Under the pieces are notes generated by a model. That model searched no databases. It had not been told where the DNA came from and saw only the letters and a list, made by a program, of their open reading frames with translations. The translations under genes and the position numbers were made by a program. This document shows positions 42,765 through 51,670 of a stretch of 64,000 nucleotides of DNA, in pieces. Origin of the DNA: Marinococcus luteus_A (GTDB lineage Bacteria > Bacillota > Bacilli > Bacillales > Marinococcaceae); the NCBI RefSeq assembly GCF_034497705.1, contig NZ_JAXRUV010000003.1, positions 124,001 through 188,000 of the forward strand, given 5' to 3'. Position 1 is the stretch's first letter. Each line of letters starts with the position of its first letter.

Positions 42765-43765
42765 ACCCTGGTCTCCGCGAAGGCTTCCTTGCCGAACAAG
42801 CCGAGCGCATAACCCCGCTTCAGCTGCTCATTTATCCGGGGTGACTCGAGTGGTTTATTGGAATCAAGCATGGAATGGATATCCTTTCGGGTGGAAAAAT
42901 CAAATAGCGCTAAGCGTCCGGGGGTGGAAATAGAAGTGGTGGAAATAAGCCGCTGGTGGGCAATGAAGGTGATGGTTTCAAGGAGGTCCGTTTTTGAAAG
43001 GCCAAGGTCCAGTAGTCTGCGAAGGACCCCAAAGGTACTGCCAGCATGCAGTGTAGTGAGCACCAGATGGCCGGTGAGCGCTGCCCGCAGTGCCAGCTGC
43101 GCTGTTTCAGTGTCACGTATTTCTCCGATCATAATAACGTCTGGGTCATGTCTCATAGAAGCCTTCAGAAGAGATGCGTAGGTAAGCCCCGCTTTTTCGT
43201 TAACCTCGGTCTGGATGCAGCCGGGTATCCGGAGCTCTACAGGGTCTTCGATTGTAATAATACGCTGCGGGTGGGAGGCAAGCAGGTGCTCGAGCATGGC
43301 GCAAAGGGTGGTGGATTTTCCAGACCCGGTGGCGCCAGTCAAAAGAACCAGTCCTTTACGGTAGGCAAGAACGTCTTCGAACGAGCGTGTGGTGGTGGAA
43401 GTTAAAAACAATTGCGGGAGGCTAAACTGAAAAGTCTGCGGAAGCAGCCGTATAGAAAAGCTTTCCATACGTTCTGAAGGCATGGTGGAAAAACGGAGAT
43501 GTACAGGGGGATGAAGCGAGCGATAAGTAAGTGAGCCATCCTGTGGACGCCTTCGTTCGCCGATATCCATACCGGCTCTGAACTTTAAGTGCGTAATAAG
43601 CCGGTGAGCGAAAGCTGCGGAATACGTATCTGAAAGCTCAAGGTGTCCATTGATACGAAAATAGAGAGAGGCTTCTGAATAAGACGGCAGCAGATGAATA
43701 TCTGATGCGCCGGCGGCTGCTGCCTGATGGATCAATTGCCGTGTAAATGATTCGATGTTGGTCAA
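42761..43765 (-). CDS. comGA: Competence ATPase ComGA
   Basis: Traffic ATPase of the PilB/GspE family that powers pseudopilus assembly; in B. subtilis it also blocks growth during competence. The 334-residue protein has Walker A GATGSGKST near residue 132, the Asp box and Walker B region (DPDVIMIGEIRD) and the His box (GHLVLTTLHAG). The start is TTG 43765 preceded by AGAAGGTGAG, since the frame opens farther upstream without a ribosome site. First gene of comGA-GB-orf50-GC-GD-GE-GF-GG. Confidence 0.95.
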   Translation of the reverse strand: MTNIESFTRQLIHQAAAAGASDIHLLPSYSEASLYFRINGHLELSDTYSAAFAHRLITHLKFRAGMDIGERRRPQDGSLTYRSLHPPVHLRFSTMPSERMESFSIRLLPQTFQFSLPQLFLTSTTTRSFEDVLAYRKGLVLLTGATGSGKSTTLCAMLEHLLASHPQRIITIEDPVELRIPGCIQTEVNEKAGLTYASLLKASMRHDPDVIMIGEIRDTETAQLALRAALTGHLVLTTLHAGSTFGVLRRLLDLGLSKTDLLETITFIAHQRLISTTSISTPGRLALFDFSTRKDIHSMLDSNKPLESPRINEQLKRGYALGLFGKEAFAETRV

Positions 43766-43795
43766 GGCCTCACCTTCTTTCTGAAAAGTAATTTT

Positions 43796-43801
43796 ATTAT
43801 A
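43796..43801 (-). promoter_or_regulatory. Candidate -10 of the comG operon
   Basis: TATAAT on the minus strand 30 nt before the TTG start, with no good -35, as is usual for promoters that need ComK. Confidence 0.45.
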
Positions 43802-43929
43802 TGGTAAAACAAAGGAATAATCTACCATTTTTTTCAATGTATTAATTTTTTGAGGAAAGCGTAACGGAAGCAGTGGTGTGATAAAATATAAAAGGCATCC
43901 CAATATTCCATCAGGAATTTAAAACCAAC

Positions 43930-43958
43930 TTGACACATAAGAATTATACGGATAAAAT
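43930..43958 (+). promoter_or_regulatory. Promoter of cysJI
   Basis: Perfect -35 TTGACA (43930-43935), 17-bp spacer, -10 TAAAAT (43953-43958). The transcript would carry an untranslated leader of about 108 nt. Confidence 0.82.
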
Positions 43959-43978
43959 TGACCATAATAAAATGACCA
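43952..43978 (+). repeat. Direct repeat at the cysJI transcription start
   Basis: ATAAAATTGACCA (43952-43964) is followed by ATAAAATGACCA (43967-43978), a 12-13 bp direct repeat covering the -10 and predicted start. It is well placed for a regulator of sulfur genes, but I cannot name one. Confidence 0.5.
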
Positions 43979-44072
43979 GTTTATATACATGGATAAGATA
44001 AAGCTAAAGAGAAAATTATTTTGTCCTCAGAACGTTTAGATTGCAGTTAAATTTATTTGTGAGGTGGAGAGA

Positions 44073-45926
44073 GTGCAATTGCAGGTTACGAATAGTCCTT
44101 TTAGCCAGGAGCAGGTAGATTTACTGAACCAGCTCCTGCCGACATTAACAGAAAATCAGAAAATTTGGTTAAGCGGATATTTGGCTTCCCAGGCAGCTTC
44201 GGGTGCTGCCCCGGCAGCAGCTGAAGCACCGGCTGTCCAGGAAGCGGCTGTACCCCAGACATCCCAGGCGGAGGCGGCTTCCAAAGAAGTGACCATTTTA
44301 TTTGGCTCCCAGACCGGTAACGGTCAAATGATTGCAGAAGACAGCTCAAGAAGACTGAAAGATCAGGGCTACAATGTAACTGTAAGTTCGATGGACGATT
44401 TTAAGACGAAAAACATGAAAAAGGTGGAAAACCTATTAGTCATCGTAAGTACGCACGGAGAAGGCGATCCTCCGGATAACGCTATTTCCTTCCATGAGTT
44501 TCTGAACGGGCGTAAGGCTCCGAAACTCGAAGATGCACGTTTTTCCGTACTTGCGCTTGGGGACACCTCCTACGAATATTTCTGCCAGACAGGCAAGGAT
44601 TTTGATCAGCGGCTTGAAGAGCTTGGAGGCACCCGTCTGTATCCAAGAGTAGACTGCGATGTTGATTTTGACGACGATGCCGAAGAATGGATCCAGGGTG
44701 TTCTTTCTAGCCTGAATGAGCTTCAGGAAGAAACGGCGCAGGCGGCAGCAGCCCCTGCAGGAGGGGCCGCGCCAGCAGCCCCTGCTACGGAACAGCCGTC
44801 ATATTCAAGAACTAATCCGTTTCGGGCGGAAATATTGGAAAATATTAATTTAAACGGCCGGGGTTCAGCAAAGGAAACCCGTCATGTAGAGCTTTCGCTT
44901 GAAGGGTCAGGCCTGACTTTTGAGCCTGGGGACAGCCTCGGCATGTTTCCGGAAAATGATCCGCTTCTGGTTGACCAGCTGATTCGCGAAATGGACTGGA
45001 ATCCGGAAGAAACAGTAGTATTAAACAAGCAGGGCGATATTCGGTCGCTTCGTGAAGCACTCCTCTCTCATTTTGAAATTACGGTTTTAACGAAACCGCT
45101 GCTTGAAAAAATGAGCAAGCTGACAAACAACGAAAAACTCCCGGAGCTTTTGGAAACAGAACAGGCGGATAACCTGCGCTCATACCTCGAAGGGCGTGAC
45201 CTTCTGGATTTGTTGAAGGACTACGGGCCATGGCAGGGAGGAGCTGCAGACGTGGTCGGTAATTTACGGAAAATACCTCCGCGCCTGTACTCGATTGCAA
45301 GCAGCCCATCCGCCAATCCTGATGAAGTGCATTTAACCGTGGGAGCCGTTCGTTACGATGCGCACGGCAGAGCACGGACAGGTGTCTGCTCCGGACAGTG
45401 TGCAGAACGCACGGAACCGGGAGATACGCTGCCTATTTATATTCAGCACAACCCGAATTTCAAGCTTCCGGACAATCCGTCTGCCCCTGTTATTATGGTA
45501 GGTCCGGGGACGGGTATTGCACCGTTCCGCTCATTTGTTGAAGAACGTGAAGAAGTCGAGGCGGACGGCAAATCATGGCTGTTCTTCGGAGACCAGCATT
45601 TCCGGACAGATTTTCTGTATCAGACAGAATGGCAGCAATGGCTTGAAGAGGGCTCGTTGTCAAAAATGGATGTAGCCTTTTCACGGGATAACGAAGAAAA
45701 GGTATATGTCCAGCACCGGATTCTCGAAAATAGCGGAGAAGTTTATCAGTGGCTGCAGGATGGAGCGTTTCTGTACATCTGTGGAGATGAAAAACGGATG
45801 GCCCATGACGTGCATGAAGCCCTGGTGACAGTGCTTGAAAAAGAAGGAAATATGACACATGAAGAAGCTGAAGCGTACATGCTCGATCTGCAGCAGCGAA
45901 AACGCTATCAGCGTGATGTATATTAA
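44073..45926 (+). CDS. cysJ: Sulfite reductase [NADPH] flavoprotein alpha-component
   Basis: CysJ passes electrons from NADPH through FAD and FMN to CysI in assimilatory sulfite reduction. The 617-residue protein has an N-terminal flavodoxin domain (LFGSQTGNGQ near residue 75, STHGEGDPPDN near 126), an Ala/Pro-rich linker (about 225-250), the FAD-binding domain (PRLYSIASSP near 405, TGVCSG) and the NADPH domain (GPGTGIAPFRSF near 473) ending in RYQRDVY. GTG 44073 lies 8 nt after GAGG; GTG 44064 overlaps that site. Confidence 0.96.
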   Translation: MQLQVTNSPFSQEQVDLLNQLLPTLTENQKIWLSGYLASQAASGAAPAAAEAPAVQEAAVPQTSQAEAASKEVTILFGSQTGNGQMIAEDSSRRLKDQGYNVTVSSMDDFKTKNMKKVENLLVIVSTHGEGDPPDNAISFHEFLNGRKAPKLEDARFSVLALGDTSYEYFCQTGKDFDQRLEELGGTRLYPRVDCDVDFDDDAEEWIQGVLSSLNELQEETAQAAAAPAGGAAPAAPATEQPSYSRTNPFRAEILENINLNGRGSAKETRHVELSLEGSGLTFEPGDSLGMFPENDPLLVDQLIREMDWNPEETVVLNKQGDIRSLREALLSHFEITVLTKPLLEKMSKLTNNEKLPELLETEQADNLRSYLEGRDLLDLLKDYGPWQGGAADVVGNLRKIPPRLYSIASSPSANPDEVHLTVGAVRYDAHGRARTGVCSGQCAERTEPGDTLPIYIQHNPNFKLPDNPSAPVIMVGPGTGIAPFRSFVEEREEVEADGKSWLFFGDQHFRTDFLYQTEWQQWLEEGSLSKMDVAFSRDNEEKVYVQHRILENSGEVYQWLQDGAFLYICGDEKRMAHDVHEALVTVLEKEGNMTHEEAEAYMLDLQQRKRYQRDVY

Positions 45927-45953
45927 TAACTACCGGGGAGGAACCACACGCAT

Positions 45954-47672
45954 ATGTCAGAATACAGCAGCTTAAAAAACATTCAGGATGCCCCGTTAGA
46001 TGGAATGGAGCACTTGAAAAAAGACAGTAACTTCTTACGCGGTACGCTTGTTAAAACGATGGCAAACCCTATTACTGCGAGCATTCCTGAAGCAGACGGA
46101 AAGCTGATGAAGTTTCACGGCAGCTACATGCAGGACGACCGGGACCTGCGCAATGAGCGCCGCCAGCAAAAGCTTGAACCAGCTTATCAGTTTATGCTTC
46201 GTGTCCGCCTGCCGGCCGGGGTCATTACGCCGGAGCAGTGGCTCACCATGGATGAAGTGTCGCATAAATACGGGAACGGCACTCTCCGGCTGACTACCCG
46301 CCAGACGTTTCAAATGCACGGGATTCTTAAATGGAATATGAAAAAAAACCTGCAGGAAATTAACGCAGCCATGATGGACTCGATTGCCGCCTGTGGGGAC
46401 GTGAACAGAAACGTTATGTGCAATGTGAATCCGAATCAATCCGATGTGCACGGGGAAGTTTATGAGTATTCCAAACAGATTAGCGACCATTTGCTGCCCC
46501 GCACGACGGCTTACCATGAAATATGGCTTGATGAAGAGAAAGTGGCAGACAGCAAGGAAGAAGTGGAACCTATTTACGGCGAAACGTATCTCCCAAGAAA
46601 ATTCAAGATCGGGGTGGCAGTTCCACCTTCCAACGATATTGATGTTTTCTCCCAGGACATCGGCTACATTGCTATTGTAGAGGACGGGGAGCTGCAGGGT
46701 TTTAACGTATCAGTCGGCGGCGGCATGGGAATGACGCACGGCGAGCCGGATACGTATCCACAGCTTGGACGCGTGATCGGCTATGTGCCAAAAGATGAAG
46801 CTGTAAATACAGCGGAAAAGCTGCTGACAATTCAGCGCGATTACGGCAATCGCTCCAACCGGAAAAACGCCCGTTTCAAATATACGATTGACCGCTACGG
46901 GGTCGAATGGCTGAAAAGCGAATTGAATGAACGGCTCGGCTATGAAATAGAGGCTCCTCGTCCGTATGAATTTGAAAGCAACGGGGACGAATATGGATGG
47001 ATCAAAGGCAACGACGGTAAGTGGCACTTCACCCTCTTTATTGAAAATGGACGAATCAAGGATGAAGAAAATTATCAATTGATGACCGGCCTGCGGGAAA
47101 TAGCCAAAATTCATACCGGCGACTTTCGGATGACGCCGAACCAGAACGTTGTCATATCTGATATTACGAGCTATAAGAAACGACAGATCAGCAAATTGAT
47201 CGAGGATTACGGTTTGACAGACGGAAAGCATTATTCCGCTCTCCGCCGCAATTCCATGGCCTGTGTTTCTTTTCCGACCTGTGGACTCGCCATGGCGGAA
47301 GCAGAGCGTTATCTTCCTTCTCTGGTCGATAAACTCGAAATAATGCTTGAAGAGCAGGGATTGCGGGATGAAGATATTATTATCCGCATGACGGGCTGTC
47401 CAAATGGCTGTGCCCGTTCAGCGCTTGGAGAAATTGGCTTTATCGGAAAAGCACCTGGAAAATACAATATGTATTTAGGCGCAAGCTTTACCGGAGACCG
47501 CCTGAGTAAGCTTTACAGGGAAAACATTGGGGAAGAGGAAATTTTAAGTGAACTTGAACCGATGATTGCCCGTTTTGCGAAGGAGCGTTACGAGGGAGAG
47601 CATTTCGGGGACTTTGTTATCCGCGCAGACTACGTTAAAGCAACTACAGATGGAACAAATTTTCACGACTGA
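45954..47672 (+). CDS. cysI: Sulfite reductase [NADPH] hemoprotein beta-component
   Basis: CysI reduces sulfite to sulfide using a siroheme coupled to a [4Fe-4S] cluster. The 572-residue protein has the cluster and siroheme ligands CVSFPTCGLA near residue 438 and TGCPNGCARS near 483, plus the sulfite-binding Arg/Lys regions (LRLTTRQTFQMHG near 108-120). It is 27 bp after cysJ with a GGGGAGGA ribosome site. The pair forms a complete sulfite reductase operon ended by a terminator. Confidence 0.97.
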   Translation: MSEYSSLKNIQDAPLDGMEHLKKDSNFLRGTLVKTMANPITASIPEADGKLMKFHGSYMQDDRDLRNERRQQKLEPAYQFMLRVRLPAGVITPEQWLTMDEVSHKYGNGTLRLTTRQTFQMHGILKWNMKKNLQEINAAMMDSIAACGDVNRNVMCNVNPNQSDVHGEVYEYSKQISDHLLPRTTAYHEIWLDEEKVADSKEEVEPIYGETYLPRKFKIGVAVPPSNDIDVFSQDIGYIAIVEDGELQGFNVSVGGGMGMTHGEPDTYPQLGRVIGYVPKDEAVNTAEKLLTIQRDYGNRSNRKNARFKYTIDRYGVEWLKSELNERLGYEIEAPRPYEFESNGDEYGWIKGNDGKWHFTLFIENGRIKDEENYQLMTGLREIAKIHTGDFRMTPNQNVVISDITSYKKRQISKLIEDYGLTDGKHYSALRRNSMACVSFPTCGLAMAEAERYLPSLVDKLEIMLEEQGLRDEDIIIRMTGCPNGCARSALGEIGFIGKAPGKYNMYLGASFTGDRLSKLYRENIGEEEILSELEPMIARFAKERYEGEHFGDFVIRADYVKATTDGTNFHD

Positions 47673-47676
47673 TAAC

Positions 47677-47707
47677 AACGGGGGCACGCATAAGCGGCTC
47701 CCGTTTT
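47677..47707 (+). terminator. cysJI terminator
   Basis: AACGGGGGC (47677-47685) pairs with GCTCCCGTT (47697-47705), one G.T pair, followed by T. Confidence 0.88.
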
Positions 47708-47845
47708 TCTATGAATTTAAAAGGGATATTTTTTCCTAGGTGCTTTTGCTTTCAGGGTTGTATCCTGTTTCTATGTGCCATATGATGAAATATAGTGCGA
47801 TAAAACAATTATAAGCAAGGTAATAGAACTATGCAGGAGGCCATC

Positions 47846-48298
47846 ATGAGTATAAGAATACGAACCGTAGAAGCAGAAGATATCCCCAGTCTCGCAGAAG
47901 CTATGCAGACATATATTGTGGATCATTACGAGCATCCGGATCCCGGCATCGGCAAATTAAAAACGTTAATTAAAAAGCTTCTCGCGCAGCCGGAAATCGG
48001 TATCCAGTTTATTGTGGAGCATTACGGCGACTTGATCGGCTTTGCTACCTTGTATCAGACATTCAGCACCCTTCAGGTTAAAAAAACAGCGATCTTAAAC
48101 GATCTGTATATTTATCCCGAATTCCAGGGCCAGCATTACGGGAAAGAACTTCTCGAATTTGTCCTTTCTTACGTGCAGTCTGAGGATTTTGCCGGCATGG
48201 TGCTTGAAACAGATCGGACCAATAAAAAAGCGCGCAGACTTTATGAATCTCTCGGCGGGGCTAAAAGCGCATGGACTCATTACGAATGGGAATTTTAA
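47846..48298 (+). CDS. GNAT family N-acetyltransferase
   Basis: A 150-residue GNAT acetyltransferase. Conserved elements are the acidic N-terminal strand, ILNDLYIYPEFQGQHYGKELL near residues 88-108 (acetyl-CoA loop, here Q-x-x-G-Q-H-Y-G-K) and the C-terminal NKKARRLYESLGG. ATG 47846 is preceded by AGGAGG (47835-47840). The substrate cannot be told; it could be a small amine, an antibiotic or a protein N-terminus. It is a single gene opening the accessory block after cysI. Confidence 0.85.
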   Translation: MSIRIRTVEAEDIPSLAEAMQTYIVDHYEHPDPGIGKLKTLIKKLLAQPEIGIQFIVEHYGDLIGFATLYQTFSTLQVKKTAILNDLYIYPEFQGQHYGKELLEFVLSYVQSEDFAGMVLETDRTNKKARRLYESLGGAKSAWTHYEWEF

Positions 48299-48328
48299 AT
48301 GAAGCAAAACATTTTACTCTGATAAAGT

Positions 48329-48358
48329 TTGAGCAGACTAAAGGATCTATGCTAAAAT
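48329..48358 (+). promoter_or_regulatory. Promoter of the YuiF-like transporter gene
   Basis: TTGAGC (48329-48334), 18-bp spacer, TAAAAT (48353-48358) with a TG extension before it. Confidence 0.6.
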
Positions 48359-48425
48359 CTTCTTTGTGCGTTTAATTTACATAGTTGTACGTAAACGATA
48401 AAAGAAGAGAAACGAGGGAAACAAA

Positions 48426-49733
48426 GTGGAGTACGCAGTTATAGTTTCAGTCCTGGTGTTGATTGTGCTCAGCCTTTTCCGGCTGAATGTCATTCTGGCA
48501 CTGATGGGAGCAGCAGTGACGGCAGGACTGCTGGCCGGCCTGTCATTCACCGATACCATTGAAATGCTCGTATCCGGTATGGGCGGGAGGGCTGATACCG
48601 CACTCAGCTACATTCTGCTTGGTGTTTTTGCAGTTATGATTGGTTATTCGGGTATTACAGGATTTTTAGTGACGAATCTGGTGAAGCTGTTAAAAAATAA
48701 ACGGGCGGCTTTGCTTCTGACAATTGCGGGAGTGGCCTGTTTATCACAGAACCTTATTCCGGTACATATTGCTTTTATTCCAATACTTATACCGCCGCTT
48801 CTGCATTTGTTTGATCATATGAAAATCAACCGGAGAGCTGTGGCCGTGAGTTTGACCTTCGGTTTAAAAGCGCCGTATATCCTGATTCCTGCAGGCTATG
48901 GGTTAATTTTTCACAATATTATTTTTGAAAGCATGAACGAAAATGGCATGGATATTGATTTCGGTCAGATCTGGCAGGCAATGATTATTCCAGTAGGCGG
49001 GATGGTGGTCGGTCTGCTGATAGCTGTATTCGTGACGTACCGAAAGGACAAAGAAATGGACACCGGAAGCGTAGATATTACCGAAGCAGAGGCTTCCCTG
49101 AAGGATACGAAAAAATTTCAGCTGTCGCACTTGTTAACGCTGATAGCGATTGTATTGGCGCTGCTGGTACAGGTATGGACAGAATCCCTGGTGATTGGTG
49201 CATTGATGGGTATTGCAGCTATGTTTATCTTCCGGATCGTTCCGGTGAAAGAGGCCGATCAGACGGTGAACGATGGAGTTCGCATGATGGGAATGATCGC
49301 CTTTGTAATGCTGCTTGCCTCCGGGTATGCAACTGTGCTGCAGGACACCGGAGCAGTAGAGCAGTTAGTAACAGTTACATCGGATGTTCTTGGAGGAAGC
49401 CAAATGCTCGGGGCTTTGGTGATGCTTTTAACAGGACTGCTGATTACCATGGGTATTGGCTCTTCATTCGGGACGATTCCAATTCTTGCGGCGTTGTTTG
49501 TACCGCTGAGTGCCACACTCGGCTTCTCCCCGCTCGCCACTGCAGCTTTAATCGGCACCGCGGGGGCGATTGGGGATGCAGGTTCTCCGGCTTCTGACAG
49601 CACGCTTGGTCCAACTGCAGGCTTAAATGCTGATGGACGCCATGATCATATATGGGACACATGTGTACCGACATTTCTACACTTCAATATTCCGCTGTTT
49701 ATCTGCGGACTGGCTGCAGCGTTTCTTCTGTAG
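48426..49733 (+). CDS. Na+/H+ antiporter family / YuiF-like amino acid transporter
   Basis: A 435-residue polytopic membrane protein of the NhaC/YuiF-like part of the ion transporter superfamily, with about eleven hydrophobic segments. Marker regions are SQNLIPVHIAFIPILIPPLL near residue 105, GLKAPYILIPAGYGLIFH near 141 and GAIGDAGSPASDSTLGPTAGLN near 379-400. Relatives have been tied to histidine or other amino acid uptake and to sodium/proton exchange; the substrate here is unknown. Start GTG 48426 follows GAGGGAAA. Monocistronic with its own promoter. Confidence 0.8.
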   Translation: MEYAVIVSVLVLIVLSLFRLNVILALMGAAVTAGLLAGLSFTDTIEMLVSGMGGRADTALSYILLGVFAVMIGYSGITGFLVTNLVKLLKNKRAALLLTIAGVACLSQNLIPVHIAFIPILIPPLLHLFDHMKINRRAVAVSLTFGLKAPYILIPAGYGLIFHNIIFESMNENGMDIDFGQIWQAMIIPVGGMVVGLLIAVFVTYRKDKEMDTGSVDITEAEASLKDTKKFQLSHLLTLIAIVLALLVQVWTESLVIGALMGIAAMFIFRIVPVKEADQTVNDGVRMMGMIAFVMLLASGYATVLQDTGAVEQLVTVTSDVLGGSQMLGALVMLLTGLLITMGIGSSFGTIPILAALFVPLSATLGFSPLATAALIGTAGAIGDAGSPASDSTLGPTAGLNADGRHDHIWDTCVPTFLHFNIPLFICGLAAAFLL

Positions 49734-49961
49734 GAGTCCTGCAGCAAATGGATTGCAAAATTAGTCCAAAACAGGTAAAGTAAAACATGAATAAACAATG
49801 TATGTTTTATACGAACGATAGAAATTTTTAGACAATAGGGCTGAAAATAAGTCGTTACACTGACAGGAAATGAAACCCCGGGAGTCGTCTCAGGCGGCTC
49901 CCTGTAAAATTTAATAAACAGTAAATGATGCAGGATCGTTAGACAGTTGAGCTAAACGGTA
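49734..49961 (+). other. Intergenic region after the YuiF-like gene
   Basis: It holds an 8-bp inverted repeat TAAAACAT/ATGTTTTA (49781-49809) and a GC-rich hairpin GGGAGTCG/CGGCTCCC (49880-49902) without a T-run. No coding frame or confident promoter was seen. Confidence 0.5.
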
Positions 49962-49997
49962 AGCTACAAAGGATATTTTTCCTCTGTGGCTTTTTTT
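49962..49997 (+). terminator. Terminator ahead of the DUF2294 gene
   Basis: AGCTACAAAGGA (49962-49973) pairs with TCCTCTGTGGCT (49980-49991) with one mismatch and a G.T pair, then T7. It either ends the transporter transcript or attenuates the next gene, whose start is 90 bp on. Confidence 0.75.
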
Positions 49998-50088
49998 ATG
50001 CTTTTATAAGCCTGCGTTTCTTCAGTGAAGACCGTGATAGGGCGAAGGCAAAACAAAATGATGTTTGGAAGAAAAGGAGAAGAATGTG

Positions 50089-50784
50089 ATGTCAGAAGTA
50101 AAGGAAGTACAATCAGCGATAGCTGGATATATTGGAAAGGTTTTGAGGGAAAGCTTTGGAAAAGGTCCGATCTCTGTACATACTACGTGGGCTCCGCCTT
50201 ATTTTTGTGTCCATATCCGTGATTTTTTAGTGCCAATGGAACAAATTTTAATTCAAAAAAACGAAGGCAGGAAAGTGGAAGAATTAAGAGAGATGCTGAT
50301 GAGCGTTCTCTATGCAGATATAAAATCAGAACTCGAAGCGGTTACTGGAAAGGAAATACTCGATATTTATACAAACTGGAACCTCGATCAACGTTCCGGG
50401 ATAATTTTCGGTACAGTTGACGCGCCTGCGGATTCTGGCACTGTGGAAAAGTGGCAGGAGGATTTAAACAGCGTCGTTAAAAAAGCAGGAGAAAACAAAG
50501 AAGGTCTGTCTGCTTCGGTAAATACAAAACCTTTAAATCACCGCGTAGTGCTGATTGAACGAACGAATGTATTGACTCCGGTAGAACGCCAGCTTCTTGA
50601 AGAAGGATATGCAGAGAAAGTTGAAGCAGCAAAAACGTCCCTCGTAAAAGGCATTATCGAAGAAACAGATTTACTGGCACGGATGCCGCGGGAAGTGATC
50701 GATCCATTTATTATCTGGGACGTGGATAAGGACATTAATTATTTAATATTTGTCTGCAGCAGCAAGGAGCCTGAGACAAAATAA
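50089..50784 (+). CDS. Tandem DUF2294 (MpsC-family) protein
   Basis: A 231-residue soluble protein made of two DUF2294/MpsC-like units. The first (about 1-110) contains GPISVHTTWAPPYFCVHIRDFL and YTNWNLDQRSGIIFG. The second (about 120-225) keeps the same pattern (ASVNTKPLNHRVVLIER, IIWDVDKDINYLIFV). The family name comes from a sodium-translocating membrane potential system, but MpsA/MpsB partners are not in the window, and the biochemical role of MpsC is unclear. ATG 50089 is 10 nt after AAGGAG; GTG 50086 is also possible. No membrane segment is seen. Confidence 0.8.
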   Translation: MSEVKEVQSAIAGYIGKVLRESFGKGPISVHTTWAPPYFCVHIRDFLVPMEQILIQKNEGRKVEELREMLMSVLYADIKSELEAVTGKEILDIYTNWNLDQRSGIIFGTVDAPADSGTVEKWQEDLNSVVKKAGENKEGLSASVNTKPLNHRVVLIERTNVLTPVERQLLEEGYAEKVEAAKTSLVKGIIEETDLLARMPREVIDPFIIWDVDKDINYLIFVCSSKEPETK

Positions 50785-50785
50785 A

Positions 50786-50811
50786 GCCGCTCTTTTGATT
50801 AAAAGAGCGGC
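50786..50811. terminator. Hairpin between the DUF2294 and GT8 genes
   Basis: GCCGCTCTTTT (50786-50796) pairs perfectly with AAAAGAGCGGC (50801-50811), loop GATT. The T-rich tail (TTTATTTTG) is on the minus strand, so it mainly serves the GT8 gene. Confidence 0.88.
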
Positions 50812-50818
50812 ACCGGTA

Positions 50819-51670
50819 TTAAAGGGAAGTAGGCTTTACGACAATTTCGTCTTTTTGGGCAGCGTATTCATGATACAAATGCTTCAAAGGATGTTTAGTG
50901 TTTGGCTGCCAGGGTTTTTCCGGACCGGTAAAATGAATAACCGCCGGCTTTTCGGCAGCGCTCATCACCTTTTCCCCCTGACGGGTATCAGGCACAGCCT
51001 TCAAAAACATATCGGTCATTGTATTCCATTTAGGATGAAGCTCGAACCAATGGTTGTAAAGCACAGCGTTTAAGCCGTCCTGATCGTGATAAAGCATCCG
51101 GCTCTCATGCTTTTGGATAAACTGGACGACCTGGTCAGTCACCTGTTGTTTTTTCCAATTCGGTACCTGAATCATCATAACGCCGGAATTGAAATACTTA
51201 GCATCCGGCGGCATGAATAAATCGTCGTTGCGGTAAAATCCGCCGAAGTTTTCTACTGCGGCAATAACCTGGCGCCGCAAAGGAATCTTCCATAAAATTG
51301 TAATGTCTTCCTGAAGGATAGTATCACAGTCGATATACAATACTTTGTCTACATCCGTAAACAAGTACGGAATGGACAACCGGTAATAAGCAGCATTGGT
51401 AATATGATAGGAATATTTGTGATTTGCCTGAAAAAGATTTTTATATTTGTTTGTGTCGATGGCGTGAAAAACGACACGGGATTTAAAATGGGCTCCGAGC
51501 TGCTCGAGCATTTGCTTTTGATAGCTGCTCCACCCGGTTTCAATAACATGAAATTCGATTCTTTCCGGCCTGGCTGTGTTCGTAAGCAGCGAAGTCAGGG
51601 AAACGGCTGTATGCTCCGCATAATTGGCGTCAGCTACAGTCGTAACAATATAGGGAGAAGAATAAGACAT
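50819..51670 (-). CDS. Glycosyltransferase family 8 (GspA-like)
   Basis: A 283-residue GT8 glycosyltransferase like B. subtilis general stress protein GspA. The nucleotide-sugar site ADANYAEHTAVSLTSLL is near residue 14, the metal-binding DxD motif in YIDCDT near 113, the FNSGVMMI segment near 163 and the C-terminal HFTGPEKPW near 247. I use ATG 51670, 8 nt after AAGGAG. The sugar acceptor is unknown; a cell-envelope or storage glycan is possible. A SigB promoter, as for gspA, was looked for and not found. Confidence 0.88.
   Translation of the reverse strand: MSYSSPYIVTTVADANYAEHTAVSLTSLLTNTARPERIEFHVIETGWSSYQKQMLEQLGAHFKSRVVFHAIDTNKYKNLFQANHKYSYHITNAAYYRLSIPYLFTDVDKVLYIDCDTILQEDITILWKIPLRRQVIAAVENFGGFYRNDDLFMPPDAKYFNSGVMMIQVPNWKKQQVTDQVVQFIQKHESRMLYHDQDGLNAVLYNHWFELHPKWNTMTDMFLKAVPDTRQGEKVMSAAEKPAVIHFTGPEKPWQPNTKHPLKHLYHEYAAQKDEIVVKPTSL

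Larger units (their letters stand above)
43766..44072. other. Divergent control region between comG and cysJI
   Basis: 307 bp, AT-rich, with the comGA -10 near its left end and the cysJ promoter in the middle. AAAA/TTTT tracts at 43785-43860 could hold ComK AT-boxes, but no pair with the right AAAAN5TTTT geometry is clear. Confidence 0.5.

Noticed and set aside
43785..43865. ComK box ahead of comGA
   Set aside because: Several A and T tracts exist but no pair of AAAAN5TTTT boxes at the required spacing.
43898..43919. CymR box upstream of cysJ
   Set aside because: Only the GGAATT half is good (about 11 of 16 fixed positions overall) and it lies upstream of the -35, a poor place for a repressor.
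49935..49991. Possible c-di-GMP (GEMM) or other riboswitch before the DUF2294 gene
   Set aside because: The GGTAAGCTAC part only loosely recalls GEMM; the GGGCAAACC-like first half is missing. The hairpin is better read as a terminator.
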